From Pedobacter insulae (GTDB lineage Bacteria; Bacteroidota; Bacteroidia; Sphingobacteriales; Sphingobacteriaceae), in contig NZ_FOPP01000002.1 of the NCBI RefSeq assembly GCF_900113525.1, forward strand, positions 1 through 64,000: a stretch of DNA of 64,000 nucleotides. The letters run 5' to 3'. Both the position numbers and the translations under genes were made by a program. The notes under the pieces were generated by a model. That model was not told the origin of the DNA. It worked only from the letters and a program-made list of their open reading frames with translations, and did not search any database. Shown here piece by piece: positions 32,944-41,943 of the stretch (position 1 is the first letter of the stretch; the number at the start of each line of letters is the position of its first letter).

Positions 32944-33351
32944 ATGATACCTAGTAAAGAAGAATTAGTTAAAGAATGTTTTTTTAAAACATCTAGGAGT
33001 GGGGGCAAAGGCGGACAAAACGTTAACAAAGTTTCCAGTAAAGTTGAACTGATCTTTAAGGTTCAAGATTCTTCTTTATTCTCTGAGGAGCAAAAACTGT
33101 TGTTAGCTGAAAAATTATCTACAAGATTAGATAATGAGGGTAATTTGCATATTATTTCTCAAGAAGATAGAAGCCAGCTTTTAAATAAACAAAGGACTGT
33201 ATTCAAATTAATTACGTTGTTAACTAAATCTCTTCAGGTGCAGAAGAAGAGAAAGCCCACTAAAATTCCAAAAGCAGTAATCGAAAAAAGGTTGAAAAAC
33301 AAAGCTTCAACAGCCGATAAAAAGAAGAACAGGAAAATAATTGATTATTAA
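32944..33351 (+). CDS. arfB: ArfB-type peptidyl-tRNA hydrolase (ribosome rescue)
   Basis: This small release-factor-like protein frees ribosomes stalled without a stop codon. Its 135 residues carry GGQ at 23-25 within SGGKGGQNVNKVSSKVEL. The C-terminal tail is Lys/Arg-rich (about 100-135), of the sort that enters the empty mRNA channel in ArfB. The start is the ATG at 32944, four bases after the -7 element. A frame extending upstream to 32893 would cross the promoter and is rejected. Confidence 0.9.
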   Translation: MIPSKEELVKECFFKTSRSGGKGGQNVNKVSSKVELIFKVQDSSLFSEEQKLLLAEKLSTRLDNEGNLHIISQEDRSQLLNKQRTVFKLITLLTKSLQVQKKRKPTKIPKAVIEKRLKNKASTADKKKNRKIIDY

Positions 33352-33396
33352 GATTTGCGAGGTTAGGTTAAAAAATTAACTTTACCCTAGAACAAA

Positions 33397-34347
33397 TTAG
33401 TTAAATCTATAAAGCATAGAAATAGTAGCAAACTGATGCGTATGGATTATATCTTTTACTTCTTTTGTTTTAAATAATAAACCAAAATCGAAAGTAAAAC
33501 GCCTACTGCTATAATTAAACCCTAGCTGCTGCGCAAAAACAATTTTATTGATAGCATATTGCCGGCCTTCATTGAGGGTTTTTCCTTGGATCGTTCCGTC
33601 ATAGGCCACAAAGTTTAACTGCGGTTTTGCATAAAAGAAAGTTTCTGAAGTCACCAATCGGGCAGTTTTAGGATGATAACCAATTGTTGAATTTGTATAA
33701 GCAGATTGGAATAATTGATTGATATTTCCGGTGCGCATTAGTATTCCGGCCCCTGCACCCCTGAAAGTTGTCCCTACATTCGCATAGCCTTCAAACGAAA
33801 AATCTATCTTATTGTATTCAGACCGATGAAGTAAGCTGGTATATTGCACCGAGAGATTCGCGCTGAGTTTATTTTCTATTTGATATTGCCAACCGTCTAT
33901 TTTATAAAAGCCAACAGTGTTGTGTAATAGTTTTTGAGCATCTTCGCCAAGTGCATCTGGTCCTATCGTTCCTAGTTCCAGGCTGGTTTTTAAAATATTC
34001 TCCTTTTTATAAAAAAAATTCAAACTCCCCCCTGCATACAAATACCCGGCAAAAGGCCTGTCTTGCTGACTGATTTTACCAGCAGCCCCGCTTTGCGGAT
34101 TAAACATTTTCTGTCCGGCTGTAACTTCGTAGATGAACTTTTCAAGCTTATCTCCCAACTTATTTTGATCAGTAGCACTACGGAAAAAGAGCATTAAACC
34201 ATTAGTGTAATAACGATCCTGACCATAAAATAGGTAAGCATCGTTATCACTTTTGAAACCAAATTCATTTTTATAAGACTGGCTGAAGCTTTTCAAGCTG
34301 GAACAACCAAACACTAAAAATAAACAGGCAGCTATGGTAGTGCGCAT
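33397..34347 (-). CDS. LpxR-like lipid A deacylase family protein (DUF2219)
   Basis: LpxR enzymes are outer-membrane barrels that remove the 3'-acyloxyacyl group of lipid A. This 316-residue exported protein shows the family's NEFGFKSDNDAYLF, DRYYTNG and DRPFAGYLYAGGSL segments near the N-terminal third, then repeated barrel strands ending in YRFN. A Cys at 15 in LVFGC could be a lipobox, but a barrel would not need one. The gene starts 4 bp after the lon stop, so it is probably co-transcribed with lon. Enzymatic activity is not proven by sequence. Confidence 0.8.
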   Translation of the reverse strand: MRTTIAACLFLVFGCSSLKSFSQSYKNEFGFKSDNDAYLFYGQDRYYTNGLMLFFRSATDQNKLGDKLEKFIYEVTAGQKMFNPQSGAAGKISQQDRPFAGYLYAGGSLNFFYKKENILKTSLELGTIGPDALGEDAQKLLHNTVGFYKIDGWQYQIENKLSANLSVQYTSLLHRSEYNKIDFSFEGYANVGTTFRGAGAGILMRTGNINQLFQSAYTNSTIGYHPKTARLVTSETFFYAKPQLNFVAYDGTIQGKTLNEGRQYAINKIVFAQQLGFNYSSRRFTFDFGLLFKTKEVKDIIHTHQFATISMLYRFN

Positions 34348-34350
34348 AAA

Positions 34351-36816
34351 TTATACTTCTTGTTTTTTAACAGTAATATTTTGAGGGTTTTTTACTTTAT
34401 CTTTCGTTAAAGCTAAATCAATGACCTCTTTCATTTCACTAACATAATGAAATTTCAAGTCTTTAATGTAATCTTCTTTAATTTCTAATATGTCTTTTCT
34501 GTTTGATTTACAAAGGATAATTTCTTTGATATTAGCTCGTTTAGCGGCTAAAATTTTCTCTTTGATTCCACCAACAGGTAGTACTTTCCCACGTAAGGTA
34601 ATCTCGCCGGTCATGGCTAAATTAGACTTTACCTTTCTTTGGGTAAAGGCAGAAGTAAGGGCTGTAAGCATAGTGATCCCAGCAGAAGGACCATCTTTTG
34701 GTGTTGCACCAGCAGGGACGTGAACATGTACATCCCACTGGTCGAAAAGTAAATTGTCGATTCCAAATAAATGAGAATGTGCTCTTAGGTATGCTAAAGC
34801 AATCACAGCAGATTCTTTCATGACATCTCCTAAGTTGCCTGTTAGCGTTAACTTTCCTTTTCCTGGGCTAAGACTGGCCTCTATAAATAAGATATCGCCA
34901 CCAACTGAGGTCCAGGCTAAACCAGTTACTACACCAGCAACCTCATTACCTTCGTACGCATCCTTGTCATAAATAGGAGCACCTAAAATACGCTCAACAT
35001 CATCAAGACTTAGATTTGGCTCATATGCTTCGTCCATCGCTATTTTGGTAGCAACACCACGAACTAATGAACCGATCTTTTTTTCCAATCCCCTCACACC
35101 TGATTCTCTAGTATAATCTTCGATGACTTTTTCAATAAGGTTATTCTTAAGGCCAATGTCTTTAAGTTTTAAACCATGTTGTTCTTTTTGCTTCGGAAGC
35201 AAATATTTTTTAGCAATTTCTATTTTTTCCTCAATGGTATAGCCGTTAACCTCAATAATTTCCATTCGGTCTAATAAAGCTGGCTGTATATTACTTAAGG
35301 AGTTTGCAGTTGCAATAAATAAAACATTGGAAAGGTCATAATCAGCCTCCACGTAATGGTCGTTAAAGGCATTATTTTGCTCAGGGTCTAATACTTCCAA
35401 TAGCGCAGAAGAAGGGTCGCCGCGAAAATCGGAGCCTACTTTGTCAATCTCATCCAGTACAAATACTGGATTGGCGGCGCCAGCTTTTTTTATAGATTGG
35501 ATAATTCTTCCCGGCATTGCGCCAATGTATGTTTTACGATGACCTCTAATTTCTGCTTCATCTCTTATCCCTCCCAATGCCATGCGTACGTATTTACGGT
35601 TAAGGGCTTTGGCAATAGATTTTCCTAAGGATGTTTTACCTACTCCTGGAGGTCCTACCAAGCAGATGATAGGAGCTTTCATATCGCGCTTTAATTTTAG
35701 CACGGCAAGGTATTCTATAATTCGTTGTTTAACTTTCTCTAAGCCAAAGTGATCTTTATCTAACACCTTTTGAGCCCGTTTAAGATCGAAATTATCTTTC
35801 GTAAAATCACCCCAAGGTAAATCTAACAATAACTCCAAATAATTCATTTGAATTGAATAATCCGGGGCTGCGGGATTCATTCTACCTAGTTTTTCGAGCT
35901 CTTTGCTGAAATGGTTTGCCACGTGAGTTGCCCATTTTTTCTTTTTTGCTCTGAGTTCCAGCGCCTCGTATTCTAGATCCGTAGAATTTCCACCCAATTC
36001 TTCTTGAATAGTTTTTAACTGCTGATTTAAAAAATAGTCTCTTTGTTGTTTATCAAGATCCGTGCGTACTTTGGACTGGATTTGATTTTTTAACTCTAAC
36101 ATTTGGAGTTCAAGCGTTAAAAGTTCCATTACGCGTTCGGCACGTTTCCTAAGGTTGCCCATTTCCAACATCTTTTGCTTTTCAGCCACGTCGGCATTCA
36201 TGTTAGAAGAAATAAAGTTAATCAGGAATGAGGTGCTCTCTATGTTCTTCAAAGCAATTGCAGCTTCACTTGGAATATTAGGGGAAAGCTGAATTATTTG
36301 TGACGACATCTCTCTGATAGAGGCGACTAAGTTCTTAAATTCCTTATCGTTTTTATGTTTTGATTCGGCGAATTTAGCGATAATAACCTTTATATAAGGC
36401 TCAGATTGTACTTCTTCAACTAATTGAAAGCGTTGTTTACCCTGGATAATAACAGTAGTATTTCCATCAGGCATCTGCAACATTTTAATGATTTGCGCAA
36501 CCGTTCCGACATTATTCAATTGTTCAAAAGTCGGATCTTCTACTGCGACGTCTTTTTGAGAAACTACACCAATAATTTTATCGCCTTTGTAGGCTTCTTT
36601 AATTAGCTTAATGGATTTATCACGGCCTACCGTAATCGGAATTACTACCCCAGGAAATAAAACAGTATTGCGTAAAGGAAGTATGGCAAGTATTTCTGGG
36701 GTTTCTTCACTGTTCATCTCATCTTCATCTTGTTGAGACATCAATGGGAAAAATTCGGTATCTTCATTTATCATAGGTAATGACTGACTAAAATCAAAAT
36801 GGTCTTCTTTACTCAT
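34351..36816 (-). CDS. lon: ATP-dependent Lon protease
   Basis: Lon degrades misfolded and regulatory proteins in the cytoplasm. The 821 residues show an N-terminal substrate-binding domain (about 45-240), a coiled region, an AAA+ module with Walker A GPPGVGKTS at 388-396 and Walker B VFVLDEID, and a C-terminal Ser-Lys protease domain. Ser711 in PKDGPSAG and Lys754 in GGIKEK are catalytic. The start is the ATG at 36816; the upstream TTG at 36849 gives an atypical extension. An acidic Asp/Glu-rich stretch (about 20-42) precedes the Lon domain. An LpxR-like gene follows at 4 bp. Confidence 0.97.
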   Translation of the reverse strand: MSKEDHFDFSQSLPMINEDTEFFPLMSQQDEDEMNSEETPEILAILPLRNTVLFPGVVIPITVGRDKSIKLIKEAYKGDKIIGVVSQKDVAVEDPTFEQLNNVGTVAQIIKMLQMPDGNTTVIIQGKQRFQLVEEVQSEPYIKVIIAKFAESKHKNDKEFKNLVASIREMSSQIIQLSPNIPSEAAIALKNIESTSFLINFISSNMNADVAEKQKMLEMGNLRKRAERVMELLTLELQMLELKNQIQSKVRTDLDKQQRDYFLNQQLKTIQEELGGNSTDLEYEALELRAKKKKWATHVANHFSKELEKLGRMNPAAPDYSIQMNYLELLLDLPWGDFTKDNFDLKRAQKVLDKDHFGLEKVKQRIIEYLAVLKLKRDMKAPIICLVGPPGVGKTSLGKSIAKALNRKYVRMALGGIRDEAEIRGHRKTYIGAMPGRIIQSIKKAGAANPVFVLDEIDKVGSDFRGDPSSALLEVLDPEQNNAFNDHYVEADYDLSNVLFIATANSLSNIQPALLDRMEIIEVNGYTIEEKIEIAKKYLLPKQKEQHGLKLKDIGLKNNLIEKVIEDYTRESGVRGLEKKIGSLVRGVATKIAMDEAYEPNLSLDDVERILGAPIYDKDAYEGNEVAGVVTGLAWTSVGGDILFIEASLSPGKGKLTLTGNLGDVMKESAVIALAYLRAHSHLFGIDNLLFDQWDVHVHVPAGATPKDGPSAGITMLTALTSAFTQRKVKSNLAMTGEITLRGKVLPVGGIKEKILAAKRANIKEIILCKSNRKDILEIKEDYIKDLKFHYVSEMKEVIDLALTKDKVKNPQNITVKKQEV

Positions 36817-37075
36817 CAATTGGGTGTTTTTAATGTATGTTAACGACAATCTGACAGCCTTGCCGTATTAAAGCCTTAATTTGGTATAAAAGGTTATAAT
36901 TTCAACTCCTGTGCCAAAAATTAGAAAGGCTTGGATATCTGTTAAAAAGTCAGCCTCTAATTTTTTATTGTAAGTTATCATAATTAATTAGATTTAACGT
37001 TTAGCTTAAATACTTGTAAATGGTATGATAGTTGTATATTAGAAATCGATTTGTTTTAAATAAAAAAAACGCTTA
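36817..37075. other. divergent intergenic region lon / TPR gene
   Basis: The 259 AT-rich bases separate the lon start from the plus-strand TPR gene. No TAnnTTTG element with good spacing, hairpin or small gene was recognised. Promoters for both genes must lie here, but I cannot place them. Confidence 0.5.
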
Positions 37076-37702
37076 ATGACTTACTTGAAAAATAAAATTT
37101 TATTAATTGTTCTATTTAGTTCAACCTTTTCATCATATGCACAAAATAATTTTGAAAAGATGGGGATGCAAGCTTGGATGAAGGGAGATTTCAAAGGTGC
37201 GGTTGCGCAATTAGAGAAGGCAGATAATGCCGACCCCAACAATGCAAACGTGCTTAGAGCGCTTGGTTATTCTTATTTTCAATGTGGTGATTTTGAGAAT
37301 GCTATTTCAGCTTACAGTAGGTTGATCACCATCAAGCCAAATGATTATTCTGCTTATTACTACAGAGGAAAAGCAAGGTTGACAATTGCAAATGCTCCTA
37401 AACAAGCATTAAGTCAAATGAGAGAAAATTTTTACGTATCTGCTATAAAAGATTTCACGAAAGCCATTGAAATTAATGGAGAAGAAGATATTCAGATTTT
37501 GCAAAATAGGGGGATAGCCTATAAAGATTATGCGATTTTTAGATCCTATAAGATTAAAAAATCGGCTGAGAAAACAGCCTGTGTTGCTGTTTTTAACAAT
37601 TCGATCGCTGATTTTCAAAAGGTTTTAACAGTTCAGCCCCTACGCAGGGATATTATCGATTTAATGGACTACGTTAAAGCGCAGGTAGCAAGTCTTAAGT
37701 AG
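37076..37702 (+). CDS. exported TPR protein
   Basis: The 208 residues begin with a signal peptide (about 1-21, ending SSYA-Q). Three to four tetratricopeptide units follow between about 25 and 195, visible as ALGYSYFQCGDFENAISAYS, AYYYRGKAR and ILQNRGIAYKDYA. TPRs bind protein partners; no enzymatic motif is present. It is monocistronic and converges on the lipoprotein gene, overlapping its end by 8 bases. The partner is unknown. Confidence 0.75.
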   Translation: MTYLKNKILLIVLFSSTFSSYAQNNFEKMGMQAWMKGDFKGAVAQLEKADNADPNNANVLRALGYSYFQCGDFENAISAYSRLITIKPNDYSAYYYRGKARLTIANAPKQALSQMRENFYVSAIKDFTKAIEINGEEDIQILQNRGIAYKDYAIFRSYKIKKSAEKTACVAVFNNSIADFQKVLTVQPLRRDIIDLMDYVKAQVASLK

Positions 37703-38222
37703 CAAGTTTCCCTTTAACAATATATTTTTTCTGCTTCAATAATTTTATCTTTTGGGTTTTTCTTATTTCGTAGAATTGATTTGGTTTATAAACTAGCGTA
37801 TCCGCAGAGCGATATAAAATATTATCAACCTTATTAATGATTAAGATTGAGGAAACATGATTGTTTCGAAATTGGATTTCTAGCTTTTTAACAGGTATTT
37901 TTTCGTTGTTGGCGGTGTAAACAGTTATATCCTTTTCCTTTTTTACGGTAAAATCGCCCCTCCAAGACGCTTTATTGATGTCCAGGGCAATAAACGAGCT
38001 TAACTCATTGTTAAAGTCCTCAATTTTAATAGTTTTGTGCTCTTCTATTCCATTTATAGCAACGGATTTGTTAACTTTTAAGCCGAGTTGATCTAAACGA
38101 TCAGCCTCATTTTCGAAATAACCTTTTAAGTCAAAATATGCTTTAACCGTTATTTTTGGCTGGTCCGTTTGAGAACATCCGTTCAGTATCATTAACAAAA
38201 AAACAATTTTTATTAACCTCAT
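37695..38222 (-). CDS. hypothetical lipoprotein
   Basis: This 175-residue protein has a lipoprotein signal (MILNGC, Cys16), so it should be lipid-anchored. The mature part is beta-rich with alternating charged strands; no family is recognised. Its ATG overlaps the gpmI stop by one base (TAATG), so it is translated with gpmI, although a metabolic link is not obvious. Its 3' end overlaps the convergent TPR gene by 8 bases. Confidence 0.65.
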   Translation of the reverse strand: MRLIKIVFLLMILNGCSQTDQPKITVKAYFDLKGYFENEADRLDQLGLKVNKSVAINGIEEHKTIKIEDFNNELSSFIALDINKASWRGDFTVKKEKDITVYTANNEKIPVKKLEIQFRNNHVSSILIINKVDNILYRSADTLVYKPNQFYEIRKTQKIKLLKQKKYIVKGKLAT

Positions 38223-39745
38223 TATACCAAACGATTTCCTGTCATAATTTCTGGAACTTCGATACCCATTATTTTTAAAATTGTTGGTGCAACATCACCT
38301 AGCTTTCCATCGGCAATACTTTTATAATCTTTATCTATTAAAATACAGGGTACTAAATTAGTCGTGTGGGCGGTATTGACCGATCCATCATTATTTACCA
38401 TATATTCAGAGTTTCCATGATCCGCTAAAATAATAAACGAGTAACCGTTTTCAATTCCAGCTTTTACTACTTTTTCTGCACATCGATCTGCTGTCTCAAC
38501 CGCCTTAATTACTGCATTAAAAACCCCGGTATGCCCAACCATATCCGGATTTGCAAAGTTAAGGCAGACAAAATCTGGCCAGCCCTTTTCTAATTCACCG
38601 ATTATAGCGGTGGTAATACCCTCTGCACTCATTTCAGGTTGAAGATCATAAGTCGCAACTTTTGGAGATGGTACCAATATTCTTTTCTCTAAGTTAAACT
38701 CCTTTTCCCGGCCACCAGAGAAAAAGAAAGTTACGTGTGGATACTTTTCGGTCTCTGCAATTCTGATTTGCTTTTTATGATTAGTTTCCAATACTTCTCC
38801 CAGTGTTTGTGAAAGGTCATCTTTAGTAAAAACTACTTTAACATTTTCAAAATTATCATCATAACTTGTCATGGTTACATAATATAACGGTAGTTTTTTC
38901 ATGCCAAATTCAGGATAGTCTTTCTGGCATAATGCTGAGGTAATTTCGCGACCCCTGTCTGTTCTGTAGTTGAAGCATATCACCACATCATCCTCCATTA
39001 TTGTGGCGATTGGATTACCCAAAGCATCGGTCATAACAATAGGTTTCATAAATTCATCAGTTATTCCATCTTGATATGAATTTTGAATTTCTTTTTCGGC
39101 ATTTCTTGTTTTGGTTCCTATTCCGCCAACCATCACATCATAGGCTAATTTTACGCGTTCCCACCTGCTATCTCTATCCATCGCATAATATCTCCCTATT
39201 AAACTTGCAATTTTTCCAGTTGATGTTTGAAGATGCTGGTTCAAATCATTTATATACCCTAAACCTGCGTTGGGATCTGTATCTCTCCCATCTAAAAACG
39301 CATGGATAAAAACGTCTTGTAAATCATTTTCGTGGGCAATATCACACAATGCTTTTAAATGCTCAAGGTGAGCATGAACTCCTCCGTCGGAAGCCAGACC
39401 TATTAAATGAACCGCTTTCTGATTTTTTTTAGCATAATTAAGGGCATCTATTAATGTTTGATTGTGGTTTAAAGTATGGTCTTTAATAGCCTTATTGATG
39501 CGTCCAAGCTCTTGATAAACAACTCTCCCGGCACCCAGGTTCATATGGCCAACTTCAGAATTCCCCATTTGTCCTTCAGGCAGCCCAACTGCTTCACCCG
39601 AAGCCTCAAGTTTACTATTCGGATAGTTATTTAAAAGATAGTCGAAAAAAGGCGTGTTTGCCATGAATGCTGCGTCCGAGTGATCTCTATTGCCATAGCC
39701 CCAACCATCAAGTATTAATAGTACTAGTTTCTTGTTATTCATCAT
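38222..39745 (-). CDS. gpmI: 2,3-bisphosphoglycerate-independent phosphoglycerate mutase
   Basis: GpmI interconverts 3- and 2-phosphoglycerate in glycolysis and gluconeogenesis using two metal ions. The catalytic Ser63 lies in GQMGNSEVGH, Asp13 in LILDGWG is a metal ligand, and the ADHGN motif near residue 440 supplies others. At 507 residues it is normal. Two ATGs are adjacent (39745 and 39742); either is possible. A -7 element lies 31 bases upstream, and a lipoprotein gene is translationally coupled behind it. Confidence 0.96.
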   Translation of the reverse strand: MMNNKKLVLLILDGWGYGNRDHSDAAFMANTPFFDYLLNNYPNSKLEASGEAVGLPEGQMGNSEVGHMNLGAGRVVYQELGRINKAIKDHTLNHNQTLIDALNYAKKNQKAVHLIGLASDGGVHAHLEHLKALCDIAHENDLQDVFIHAFLDGRDTDPNAGLGYINDLNQHLQTSTGKIASLIGRYYAMDRDSRWERVKLAYDVMVGGIGTKTRNAEKEIQNSYQDGITDEFMKPIVMTDALGNPIATIMEDDVVICFNYRTDRGREITSALCQKDYPEFGMKKLPLYYVTMTSYDDNFENVKVVFTKDDLSQTLGEVLETNHKKQIRIAETEKYPHVTFFFSGGREKEFNLEKRILVPSPKVATYDLQPEMSAEGITTAIIGELEKGWPDFVCLNFANPDMVGHTGVFNAVIKAVETADRCAEKVVKAGIENGYSFIILADHGNSEYMVNNDGSVNTAHTTNLVPCILIDKDYKSIADGKLGDVAPTILKIMGIEVPEIMTGNRLV

Positions 39746-39776
39746 TAAATTTTAAAATATGCTTGGTTCTTCAAAA

Positions 39777-39784
39777 CAAATATA
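39777..39784 (-). promoter_or_regulatory. -7 element of gpmI
   Basis: Minus-strand TATATTTG fits TAnnTTTG and ends 31 bases before the first gpmI ATG. Confidence 0.6.
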
Positions 39785-39876
39785 GCGGTATTGCTGTTTT
39801 AATGGAAAGAATTTATTCAATATGATTTATTAATGGCATAATTTTAGCTGGATTATTTGTGTATTAACACACAATA

Positions 39877-40272
39877 ATGAAATCGTTGCTATTCGTCTTT
39901 ATGCTTTTTTTTCAATTTATCACCAATAGTGCTCCTCAGGCAGATATTGTGGATGAATTAGCCGTGCATTTTAAAAATGGTAATTCTAAGGAAATCGCTA
40001 AGAATTTCTCGTCGTCCATAGAATTACTCATCATAGATCAAGAAGATGTATACAGTAAAGCACAGTCAGAACAAATTTTAAAAGATTTTTTTAGTAAAAA
40101 TACACCCAGTAAAATTGCTATTATCCATCGACTAAATAGCAATCCGAATTATCGATACGGGATATTTTCACTTCAAACGAAGACTTTAAAATATAGGGTA
40201 ACGGTAACCTTAATGCGTCAAAAAACAACCAATGTTTTCTTAATCACGGAGTTAAGGATTGAAAAAGATTAA
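39877..40272 (+). CDS. DUF4783 exported protein
   Basis: The 131-residue protein has a signal peptide (about 1-20). A compact domain resembles the NTF2-like DUF4783 family of Bacteroidota, which I recall being found next to nadC as here. The IVDELAVHFKNGNSKEIAKNFSSSIEL segment is typical. No catalytic residues are evident. It precedes nadC by about 50 bp, but nadC has its own -7 element. Confidence 0.75.
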   Translation: MKSLLFVFMLFFQFITNSAPQADIVDELAVHFKNGNSKEIAKNFSSSIELLIIDQEDVYSKAQSEQILKDFFSKNTPSKIAIIHRLNSNPNYRYGIFSLQTKTLKYRVTVTLMRQKTTNVFLITELRIEKD

Positions 40273-40298
40273 GTTTAGTATTTTATAGACTTAATCGC

Positions 40299-40306
40299 TA
40301 ATTTTG
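40299..40306 (+). promoter_or_regulatory. -7 element of nadC
   Basis: TAATTTTG fits TAnnTTTG and ends 17 bases before the TTG start codon of nadC. Confidence 0.6.
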
Positions 40307-40323
40307 CGTCTTAAAAAAGTGCT

Positions 40324-41166
40324 TTGGATAAAAAAATAATCAATCTCTTTATTGAAAATGCTATTGCCGAGGACGTTGGTGATGGCGATCATACCTCACT
40401 TGCAACTATACCTTTAAATACCCAAGGTAAGGCAAAATTAATCGTTAAAGAAAATGGGATTTTAGCAGGCGTGGAACTTGCGATTGAAATTTTCCACCAA
40501 ATTGATCCAAGCTTGGTCGTAACAGTTTTGCTCACTGATGGTTCGAAGGTTAATATAGGAGATATAGCTTTAAAGGTTTCAGGAAGCACCCATGCGATTC
40601 TTTTAGCCGAAAGGTTGGTGCTTAATTGCATGCAAAGAATGAGTGGAATTGCAACAAAAACTAATCGCGTTGTAGAACTCTTGGAACCGTATGATACCAA
40701 AATCTTGGATACACGGAAAACCACCCCTGGCTTGCGCTATCTTGAAAAATGGGCGGTTAAAATTGGAGGGGGCGTAAATCATAGAATAGGGTTATATGAT
40801 ATGATTTTAATTAAAGACAATCACGTAGATTATGCGGGTGGAATAGCAAAGGCGATTGAGTCAGCAAATGCATATCTGGCTAACACGAATAAGTCTTTAC
40901 CTATTGAAATTGAAGTCAGGAACCTTGATGAACTTCAACAAGTTCTGGCTGTGGGCAATGTTCAGCGTATTATGCTTGATAATTTTGAACTACCGGCCTT
41001 AAAGGAAGCAGTTGCGCTTGTAAACGGGAGGTTTATTACTGAAGCATCAGGCGGTATAGTGGAAGAAAACGTAACCGATTATGCTGCTTGTGGGGTCGAT
41101 TATATTTCTATGGGAGCTTTAACCCACTCAGTTAAAAGCTTAGACCTAAGCCTTAAAGCATATTAA
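40324..41166 (+). CDS. nadC: nicotinate-nucleotide pyrophosphorylase (carboxylating)
   Basis: NadC makes nicotinate mononucleotide from quinolinate and PRPP in NAD synthesis. The 280-residue protein has DTRKTTPG at 129-136, GGGVNHR at 148-154 and KDNH at 164-167, all family hallmarks. The start is TTG. The frame has a stop (TAA at 40312) shortly upstream and no earlier ATG, and starting at TTG gives the usual NadC N-terminus DKKIINLFIENAIAEDVGDG. nadA and nadB are not in the window. Confidence 0.95.
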   Translation: MDKKIINLFIENAIAEDVGDGDHTSLATIPLNTQGKAKLIVKENGILAGVELAIEIFHQIDPSLVVTVLLTDGSKVNIGDIALKVSGSTHAILLAERLVLNCMQRMSGIATKTNRVVELLEPYDTKILDTRKTTPGLRYLEKWAVKIGGGVNHRIGLYDMILIKDNHVDYAGGIAKAIESANAYLANTNKSLPIEIEVRNLDELQQVLAVGNVQRIMLDNFELPALKEAVALVNGRFITEASGGIVEENVTDYAACGVDYISMGALTHSVKSLDLSLKAY

Positions 41167-41218
41167 TCATGAAATTCTAGGTGTTTGGATCTGATTTTTT
41201 TAGTATAATTGTAGGTCT

Positions 41219-41872
41219 ATGATTTCGATCTATTCCATTTCAGCATTGATTGCTGCTTATCTTTTAGGCTCTATTCCTACAGCTGTTTGGCTAGGGCAGG
41301 CATTTTATGGTGTTGATGTCCGGGAGTATGGAAGCGGGAATGCAGGTGCTACAAATACATTTAGGGTACTTGGGAAAAAAGCGGGTATAGCAGTAATGCT
41401 GATTGATATATTTAAGGGTTATACTGCAACCAAACTCGCCTATTTTATCGGACTATCTGTTACCGGTCCCCAAAATTCAACTCAATTTGTTAATTACGAA
41501 TTAGCTTTAGGGGTAATTGCAGTGATGGGACATTTGTTCCCTATTTTTGCCGGTTTTAGGGGTGGAAAAGGAGTGGCCACACTGTTTGGGATGATTTTAG
41601 CTGTCAATCCCTCAGCAGCCATGCTTTGTGTCCTGGTTTTTGTGACGATACTCTTAAGTACCAAGTATGTTTCATTAAGTTCTATATGCGCTGGCTTTAC
41701 CTTTCCAATTGCCACCGTGTTCGTCCTTCAATCGTCCATTAAATCTGAAGTATTGTATGGAATATGTGTTTGCCTACTTATATTAGTTACCCATCAGAAA
41801 AACCTAGAACGCTTATTGAAGGGAAAGGAGTCAAAGGTGTACTTGTTTAAAAAAAACAAAACTAAAATCTAG
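41219..41872 (+). CDS. plsY: glycerol-3-phosphate acyltransferase PlsY
   Basis: PlsY transfers acyl groups from acyl phosphate to glycerol-3-phosphate, the first step of phospholipid synthesis. The 217-residue integral membrane protein shows GSIPTA near 17, GSGNAGATNTFR at 38-49 and GHLFPIFAGFRGGKGVAT at 104-121, which are the three PlsY loops. About six hydrophobic segments are present. It lies 52 bp downstream of nadC on the same strand and may share its transcript. Confidence 0.95.
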   Translation: MISIYSISALIAAYLLGSIPTAVWLGQAFYGVDVREYGSGNAGATNTFRVLGKKAGIAVMLIDIFKGYTATKLAYFIGLSVTGPQNSTQFVNYELALGVIAVMGHLFPIFAGFRGGKGVATLFGMILAVNPSAAMLCVLVFVTILLSTKYVSLSSICAGFTFPIATVFVLQSSIKSEVLYGICVCLLILVTHQKNLERLLKGKESKVYLFKKNKTKI

Positions 41873-41943
41873 ACTTTTGAAACTAAAGTTCAGTTCCAGT
41901 TGTTTATTGGACATTAGATTTTGATAGCGCTCAAACATTGATT

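Noticed and set aside
33359..33385. AT-rich GTTAA/TTAAC hairpin between arfB and the LpxR-like gene
   Set aside because: The stem is only five base pairs, too weak to call a terminator.
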